DNA of 64,000 nt. Source: Paraconiothyrium sp. Pb-2020. Taxonomy: Eukaryota; Ascomycota; Dothideomycetes; Pleosporales; Didymosphaeriaceae. This document shows positions 57,234-64,000 of the stretch, piece after piece. How positions within the stretch are numbered: the first letter of the stretch is position 1; each line of letters begins with the position of its first letter. The notes under the pieces are model-generated. The model made no database searches. It saw only the letters and a list, made by a program, of their open reading frames with translations, and had not been told where the DNA came from. The stretch covers positions 682,001-746,000 of the forward strand of contig JAJUBI010000001.1 in NCBI GenBank assembly GCA_022419385.1. Reading direction: 5' to 3'. Made by a program: the position numbers and the translations under genes.

Positions 57234-57473
57234 ATGGCATACCAGTACATCATCTCCAGGTTCGCTCACCCTCCATGTCTCTTCTCCCCACCAAGTTAGT
57301 CGTGCTAAACAGAGACTAGACGCCTCGATCCCATCTTCGCCATTTCAATCGGCCTCGCTGCCGCCGCGACGCGCATCAATCGCGAGGAAAAGGAGAAGGG
57401 CCGGAGTACGGGGCAGACGGTTGAGGTGTTTAAGCGGAGGGTGGGGTTGTGGTGGGAGGGTGAAAAGCGATAA
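57234..57473 (+). CDS. NCE101: Nce101-like small membrane protein
   Basis: Two exons: 57234-57259 and 57320-57473, joined through a 60-nt intron (GTTCGC...ACTAG, branch GCTAAAC); only 59 aa, so easily missed. Splicing gives MAYQYIISRRLDPIFAISIG followed by LAAAATRINREEKEKGRSTG, which is the fungal Nce101 signature: a short tail-anchored-like helix, then INREEKExGRS and a basic end (KRRVGLW). Nce101 was named for a role in non-classical protein export in yeast; the molecular role is unclear. Membrane location is inferred from the hydrophobic stretch. The donor is non-canonical after GT, but both protein halves match the family. Confidence 0.87.
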
Positions 57474-57975
57474 AGCTAGCTGGTGGCAAGTTATACGGGA
57501 ACATGGGAGGAGAGGGCAGGAATGAGGGAAAGAGAGAGGATGAGATACCCATAGTGCGCGCGAAAGAGAGTAAAAGGGGATAGGGAGGATGATACAAGAG
57601 AATGGGCTTGTTGTGGCTTGGTGAAGGATGTGGAAAGCACAGCGGAGCGCTGGGGACGCGCCATCGAAACCGTCATGGATAAAACTTCAGGTATGGCGAT
57701 ATTGCGACAGGCACACCGTAGACGGCGCTCATCATGAAGTTCATCCAGTATTCAGCAACAGCCGCAGAGATCAGAATATATGACCAATCAATGTATCGTA
57801 CAAGGTTAGGTACACTGCAGTGTGCTAATCTTGAATTAGACGTCTTGAAAGTCCTTTTGTATTTTACATATACCCGTTCCTGAGTCGTTGTCCTCTACAT
57901 CGCCTATTATAATGTAGTGAACGTGTCTACACCCAGACCCATGTCATCTTCTTCTGCTCAAAGCCTGGCTCCAAG
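57474..57975. other. intergenic between convergent NCE101 and M1 aminopeptidase
   Basis: 502 bp holding both 3' ends. Nothing else recognised. Confidence 0.5.
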
Positions 57976-60900
57976 TCACTGTAAGTAGCCGTTCGCCTTG
58001 AGCCACTCGCGCACGACAGCCTCATCCCGGCTCCTGTACTTGGCGTGGCTTCGGATAGTGTCGTCGATGACCTCGAGGCCCTTGTCATAACCCCGGTTAT
58101 CCTTGCCCTTGAAGAATGCTGCGATGTCATCCGCAACCTTCTCGTCTGCAAATTTGTTTAAACCGAAGCGCAGGAAGCGCTCAAGCACAACCAAGTTGCC
58201 TGATAGTGTCGGGTAAATCTTGCTGTCCCAGTTATCGCGGACGAAGTTCCACACTTCGGGGCGAGCCTTCGCATTGTTGCCCAGAATGATCGTGCCACTA
58301 TGCTTGTCCTGCATCGCAACTTTATCTGAAAAGATGAAATCAAGAACCTTCTTCGCGAGTTCCGGTGTCTGTACGTGGCCCATGGAGCGAAGGCAAATCT
58401 CCTTGCCGTCAATAGATGATGTAGTAAGAAACTCATTCTTAATAGCTTCGAAAGCGGACTCTCCTCGTTCCTTGATCGCGACGGAGTAGACAGCCCGGCG
58501 GAGCGACGGATTGATGGCAGATTTGTCTTTCCCAGAGATATACAGGTCGAAGCGGCGCAAAGCCTCACCCACGGTAGCCTTGTGGCCGAGTAAACCGGCA
58601 GTGAGAGTGAGTTGCGTCCGAAGTTGACCCACGAGGTAGCTCTCGCCCTCAGGGAACTCCCACCCAACCTCTTCAGTAGCAGGCGAAAGTAATTCGAGCT
58701 CGAACTTCTTTAGGGCATCGCTCACATCCTGTGAACCGGAGAACACGCTGCGCACGGTGCCAATATTGTTGATGATCTGAGCCCAAACCCTAGGGGAGTT
58801 AGCACGGTATCGCTACAGACGGGGCATGTACCTACAAGTACTCCTTTTCGTCCTGGAATCGCTTCACAAGAGCAAGCAAGCCTGCTGTTGAGCCATAACC
58901 AGCTACAGCGTTAGCGTAGGCATCTCCAATGATGCCGATCTTGTCCTCAACAGTAAGGTGCTGGCGGGCTTCACCAAGCTTGGCGAGGCGTGCTGGTGGG
59001 TAGTTGGTCCGATAGAAGCCAGTGAGGTTCTTGTTGACCTGGTAGTAAGACTCATTGACATCTCGGATGGTGGCTTCTTTCTCCGTCAACGCTGCGGTCT
59101 TGTGTGTTGAAGCTGCGGTTATAGAATCGCCAGTCTGCAGACCCAACGGAATCCACCAGACAGTCTCATCCTCCTCAGGTTTAGCATCTCCGGCAAGCAG
59201 GAATCGCTGCTGACGAAGGCCGATCTGTCCAGGTTCTTCGGCTACAGTGACCACGGGAAAGCCGATCTTGCGGACCCAGTTATCCATGAAGCTGTTGACG
59301 TCCTTACCAGAGGCCTTGCTGAGGGCAGACCACAGGTCGTTCGTGGTCGCATTCGAGTACTGATGCTTCTTGAGGTAGTCTGCCACTCCTTGTAGGAAAA
59401 CCTTTTCGCCAAGGTGGGAACTCAACATGCGGATGACCGAGCTTCCCTTCAGGTAGCTGATGTGATCGAAGATTTGATCAACCTCTGGACCGTCCCTAAC
59501 AGGTACCTCGATAGGATGGGATGTTCGCAGCGCATCGAGTTGAAATGCTGTTTGCACAGATTCAGTCTATGTTGAGGACGTTAGCATTTCGAGAATAAAA
59601 AGTACCTGCGGATTTTCGACGTACAACAAATTGTCCCCAAACGTTCCATTCTGTACAAGAGTTTAAAGTTAGTAGTTTCTTTAGTCCTAGATACATAGGT
59701 ACTTACCGGGATAAAGGTGGTCTATGGCGAACCAACCCACCCAGGTGGCGAATCCTTCGTTCAACCAAAGCTCACTCCACCAGTCCATGGTGACCAGGTT
59801 ACCGAACCATTGGTGAGCAAGCTCGTGTGCTACAACGTAAGCTACGCGGTTTCGGTAGCTGTCTGCAGAAGTCTTGGGATCGAAGAGAACAGCGGTTGTG
59901 CTGCGACATGTTAGAACAGGGCACATTGCGAGATGCATTTGACGGACCGGTAGGTGATGAGACCCCAATTCTCCATAGCGCCGTGTGACTAGAAAGCAAT
60001 GGTCAGCTAAGAGCTTGATGAAAAGGGGAAGAGCACATATAATTGCCTAACAAAGTAGTCAAAGGACTGCACGTAAGCAATTTACAGTGGGACAACTCAC
60101 GAATTCATGGACTGCGAGCAAGTCGACTTTGGGCAAAGGATAGTCAACCTGGAAGGTCTGGAGACAATGTTAGCAGGCTATGATACAATGTGATGCCGTG
60201 CCATACCTCAGAGAAGTAGTCAACGATCTTGTGGCAATTCTCCAACGCAAAGCGTCCTTGTTCCTTGAGCCCACGGGTGGTGTAGACCCTCACGGGTAGG
60301 TTCTTGCCGTTGTACTGTCGCTTGGTGAATGCCTCAACGTATTCGAAGTCTCCGATAGCCCATGCAAGGAGATAGGTCGACATGACTGGAGTGGGCTCAA
60401 AGACTACGGTGTGGAAGCCGCTTCTCTTGCTTGGCTTGGTCTCCTTCTCGGGCATGTTGCTCAACGCAGTGAGGTCCTCTGGCACTTCGAGCGAGACGGA
60501 GAAGGTCGCTTTGAGGTTGGGCTCGTCGAAACACGGGAAGGCTCGACGTGCGTCGCATGATTCGAACTGGGTGCTGAACATGTAGTGGAATTCGTCATCT
60601 TTGGCAACAGAAGCTGGCACCTCACCCTGAGGCTTGTATTTGGAGCGGTAGAAGCCGGCCATGATCTGGAGCGCGTGAGTATGAGGTTGAGAAGAGGAGC
60701 TGATTCATCCTACGTTGTTGATGGCTCCTTCAAACTTCAGTGTTAGCGTAGCCTCGCCCGAGTATTGTATCTTCTCTCCAAAGTCGAGAGTTACGCGATG
60801 GCGCTTCTCCTCGTACGAGATGTTTTTCGCCTCATTGCTTCCCTTTGATGTCTTGAGCTCAGCGGAATGAACCTTGAGCTGATGGGTGTTGAGCACAAGG

Positions 60901-61150
60901 TCATTGAAGCCATCATCCTTGTTGATGTTCGTCTTGATCGCGACCGTGCCTTGGTAGGTGAAGTTACCGCCGAACTCGATGTCGTGGATGGAAATGTCGT
61001 AGTGGGAGGGTTTGGCCCTAGCATTGAGGTAAGTACAATATTCAATGCATTTTCATCTCTTCTTACGAGGAATAGACCAACTTGAACATTGGTTGTCGTC
61101 TGAGAAGAGGATACTCACCAGGAGGGCAGAACATCTCTATCGGATGCCAT
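57976..61150 (-). CDS. APE2: M1 zinc aminopeptidase (Ape2/puromycin-sensitive type)
   Basis: Nine exons, all joins in phase: 61119-61150, 60714-61017, 60207-60665, 60101-60157, 59948-59988, 59707-59900, 59625-59650, 58836-59566, 57976-58789; 885 aa. It cleaves N-terminal residues from peptides. Visible: RRAFPCFDEPNLKATF, exopeptidase motif GAMENWGLITYR, zinc site HELAHQWFGNLVTMDWW with the second ligand in SELWLNEGFATW (HExxH-x18-E), the catalytic Tyr region DHISYLKGSSVIRML, and a C-terminal helical ERAP-like domain. The exons after GAMEN are very short. The start is MASDRDVLPSW (ATG 61150). The same frame is open upstream with an Arg/Ser-rich stretch, but without an ATG, so a mitochondrial isoform is only a guess. 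Confidence 0.95.
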
Positions 61151-62121
61151 TGCTACGAAGCTACTGCTGGCCTCACTCGAACAGAATCTAATTCCAGTAC
61201 TAATCTTTGGTTGAAGCGTCGCAATTCGAGCAGATGCAAAGGTCGAGCGAGCACGAGGCGTAGAAGGGACGCGAGCGTCAGCTCTGATTGAGCTTGTACA
61301 AGCTGTACAAGTCGACAGAAAATAAGGGGTCGGTCGCGTGAAAAGTTGCTGCTTCCAGAGCGCGGGGCGAGAACAACGTCTCGATATGTGAAGGAGGGCC
61401 GCCAGTTTGGTGAGGGGAATGCGTGGGGAGCAAATGCGCGGAATTAGATAATGATGGGTAGTTCGAGGAAGGTGCAGATCGCACGCGTTCGCCGGTTGGC
61501 TGCAGCTGCCCCGCCGCAAGGACACTGGAACCACCCCGCGTTAAACTGCAATAGGGAAGTGATCAATAGAGCAATATCGGTGCTCTTGATCGATGGTTGG
61601 ATCTTGTGAAAATTGTGTAGGTCACATATCGTGTTGGATGAGAATTTTTGAGCGCATAAATGCGGCGTATCTCCCGTAAATCGTCTACTGGCTGTGCAAG
61701 ATCCATCTCGTCAGTCTCTGCACGAGAAAGAACCCGGTCGCCATAAGAGACTGTACACTGCATATGTATGTATCACAGACGTGTTTAGTGCATGTTTCAG
61801 ATCGTGTTCTCGCGGATTTGCCTCGGCAAGATGATTTCATTACGATGCATCAGGGACTCGGTGTCTTGACTTGCAGATATGCCAATCAACCTTGGGTACT
61901 ATATCAAGCAACCCGCCATGTATGGCCATTGCTAGTCCACTCCCTTGTTCAACGCCAGCTAGATGCCTTGTATCAAAACCTGGGCGCCTTGACATCGCCA
62001 TTGAACAACGCTGAAGCCAACCGCCTATGTCGTTCCCCAACCAAACTCCGCATTCACACCTGGGTATTGTGGTCAATCAGACCTTCGTCATTTATACAAG
62101 CGCTGGGTAGCCAAAAGATAT
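61151..62121. other. intergenic upstream of aminopeptidase
   Basis: 971 bp; the aminopeptidase promoter (open frames over 61150-61530 are the shadow of its leader) and the 3' end of the membrane-protein gene. An ORF at 61764-62351 (plus) overlaps that gene and has no domain. Confidence 0.45.
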
Positions 62122-62621
62122 TTATATCCGAACCAAGATGTCCAGGCACTCAATCCTCCACTCTTTCTTGCCCACCAGACCTTTTACCCATTCATAGTTT
62201 CCTGAACCGCTCACACCTACAGCATCTGCCGTCTTGTTGCGCATGCTGTCCATTGCGCCCTTCAACAGTGCCTGTGCCGTATTGTTTGCAGCCTGCGCAA
62301 GCACTCCCGCGGTCTCAAATATGGTGTCCCGGAACGGACTCGTGCCGTTGAGCGCGAACTCCGCAGTTTCGGTCGACAGCGGCGCCTCGAACCAAGGGGT
62401 ATGGAAATCGAAGAGCGCTACGACGAGAATGAAGAGAAGGAGCGAGCAGTATACGCAGGGACGGTTGAGAAAGTAGGTTGCGGAGATGAAGAGGACGAGG
62501 TAGACGGGTGAGGCATTGGTACGTAACCTAGGCGATAAGATCAGTATGCGCCTTTCGGTACGAGGCATCGAAAGACTTACAGAAAAAAGAGTACGGGAAT
62601 CCAGCTCCGTAGGCAGAACAT
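62122..62621 (-). CDS. small membrane protein, hypothetical
   Basis: Two exons: 62581-62621 and 62122-62527, joined by a 53-nt intron (GTAAGT...CGCCTAG); 148 aa. Splicing yields MFCLRSWIPVLFFLLRTNAS followed by two neighbouring hydrophobic segments (VYLVLFISATYFL, CVYCSLLLFILVVALFDF). A soluble part has two possible N-glycosylation sites (LNGTS, NNTA), an Ala-rich helix (AGVLAQAANNTAQALLKGAM), and a WIxxx-like end (GKKEWRIECLDILV). I do not recognise the family. The clean splice signals argue for a real gene. Location in the secretory system is inferred only from the topology. Confidence 0.65.
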
Positions 62622-63321
62622 GGTAGCCTCGCGTGCGCTGGAAGATGCGCGGGAGCGGGCTGATGGGGCGGTCGAGGGTAGCAGGTTTCACGAATCGGCA
62701 AGGCGGACAGGTCGTGCGGTGCGTCCGTAAGATAGCGAGCGTAGGGAATATGGATATGTCGGGGAGGTGAGAGGTAAGAGGCGAAGCTGTGCCCAAGCAA
62801 TGCGTCGTGAATTTGGTACCAAGACTGGAAGCGGCACTCGGGTACGCCGCGTGCAGCCCAAGGCAGGTGCGGCGTTTAGCCACGTGATGGCGCGGGCTTA
62901 CAAACTACGAAACGGCCAATCGTCGTTCACTCGTATCTCACAATCTGCAGCCCCCTACGACGCCATTACGGTGAATCTTGACTCGTTGATGGTTTGCGTG
63001 TGCTAGAGGTCAGCCCTTAAGCCAATAGATCTTTTCTGCTTTTTTGATCCGACTTGTACTATTGACATCATTCATCACGAAATTAATAACATGTCACAAT
63101 GTCCCGACATTAACAATACGCTGAATGTCACTAACCCTGCAATAGGTCTGTATTCTAGTGTACGACGAGGCTGCCTATCGCGCTAACATGCAGGATTTAA
63201 AAGGTAGTATATACAATAGAAGTGGAGAAGACACTATCTTATCACCAGTAAGCAACAGATGAAACCTCATTTAAGCCATTCCAAAAGAGCTAGGAGATGT
63301 TGCCCGCTTTCTCTAGGGGGC
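62622..63321. other. intergenic, promoter of membrane-protein gene and LPMO 3' end
   Basis: 700 bp; nothing recognised besides an AT-rich part at 63020-63250. Confidence 0.45.
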
Positions 63322-64000
63322 TTAAAACTCGCGCGGGTGCTCACGGCCAAGACCGAGGATGCTCTTCTTAACGAAGGCTACGAATCTCTTGGCCGCGGAA
63401 GAGTACAGAGCCGGACCCGGAATCGTGTAGCTGGAAGCATCGCTGTAGATGTTGACCAAGATACCAGCCTCGTCCTCGGTGTACAGCTTGTCGGCTGCCG
63501 TAGCAGTCGGGCTAGCGGAGGCGGAGGCGGAGCCTCCAGTGACCTCAATGTTGATGCACTTGGGGTAGTTTTGCGCGCCGTTCTCCTGACCTGCAGAGTG
63601 CAACGCAATAATCTCGTGGCGGAGCACGTACTGGCCATCTGCGATGTCCGTTGGGATGGTGACGGACCAGGTCTGATTGTTGGCAATGAGCTTGTCAGTG
63701 GCCCACTGGTCGCTTTCGTAACCGGCTTCGTCGATCTTGAAGAACTGCAAGTCAGAGGACTTGGCCGAGGTCGCATCGTCGACCTTAGCCAGGTAGTCGA
63801 GGACAGGGCCCTTGTGGCTGTCGGGCCTAATCGCGCAGGTACAGTATTAGTTCAGTCGAAAAAGTGGGGATAGTACGGAGTGTTTATGTCTCAGACATAT
63901 CGGCTTCGTACACGGGCAAACTTGCCAGGTGGTCCATTGGATGTCGATCTTGCCACCGGCCTTGACAGAGGCGACCTTCGCACCGGTAGTGGCGTCCTTG
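63322..64000 (-). CDS. AA9 lytic polysaccharide monooxygenase, 5' end beyond window
   Basis: Minus-strand gene whose start lies past base 64000. Last exon 63322-63826, preceded by an intron (acceptor GCGATTAG; donor probably GTGTAC at about 63913) and the exon 63914-64000. AA9 enzymes cut cellulose oxidatively with a copper histidine brace. Visible: VKAGGKIDIQWTTW, DSHKGPVLDYLAKV, QFFKIDEAGYESDQWATDKLIANNQTW, YVLRHEIIALHSAGQ (second-sphere His), GAQNYPKCINIEV (Gln and axial Tyr), and the tail GILVNIYSDASSYTIPGPAL. The N-terminal His1 is outside the window. No CBM1 at the C-terminus. The exact donor is uncertain. Confidence 0.9.

Overview
This 64 kb window reads as nuclear chromosomal DNA of a filamentous ascomycete, probably a Dothideomycete. 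The evidence is short spliceosomal introns (about 40-130 nt) with GT...AG ends and CTAAC/CTGAC-type branch points, tightly packed genes on both strands, and fungal families such as MED6, Lem3/Cdc50, a Tri12-type MFS carrier, an AA9 LPMO, a But2 domain and Nce101. I see no transposon, rRNA, tRNA, CRISPR array or bacterial operon. The class assignment is an inference from protein style, not from an alignment.

Left part (1-16 kb): a long gene-free, pyrimidine-rich leader precedes a Ran1/Ksp1-type protein kinase (2952-4904). A divergent pair follows, MED6 (minus) and an MMtag-domain RS/RE-rich protein (plus). Next come a five-exon amidase, an orphan multi-pass membrane protein and a six-exon Tri12-family MFS exporter (minus).

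Middle part (16-41 kb): mostly housekeeping genes. These are TAD3 (tRNA A34 deaminase partner), ORC5, a mitochondrial SelO-type AMPylator, a DCAF4-like WD protein, an orphan 467-aa protein, a secreted GDSL hydrolase, a DUF202 membrane protein, an unrecognised gene with a likely frameshift, a class-I O-methyltransferase, a GH17 glucanase that may be fused to a But2 domain, an HD-domain hydrolase, PEX16, RPN8 and a SWIM zinc-finger (Sws1-like) protein.

Right part (41-64 kb): a 3.2 kb gene-poor stretch leads to a SWIRM protein, a Lem3/Cdc50 flippase subunit, a secreted M43 metalloprotease, a small ORF pair separated by one in-frame TGA, a SnoaL-like protein, coproporphyrinogen oxidase HEM13 divergent from ATG8, a tiny NCE101 gene, a nine-exon M1 aminopeptidase, a small membrane protein, and the 3' part of an AA9 LPMO cut by the window edge.

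The genes do not form a biosynthetic cluster. Most are independent housekeeping genes arranged as convergent and divergent pairs, with scattered secreted or transport genes. The points most worth checking are the possible GH17-Ser/Thr-But2 fusion, three reading-frame anomalies (29940-29945, 51607-51609, 54772-54774), the Cys-for-Sec end of the SelO homologue, and several lineage-type orphan proteins. Exon boundaries given here were read by eye from splice signals and phase and have no transcript support.
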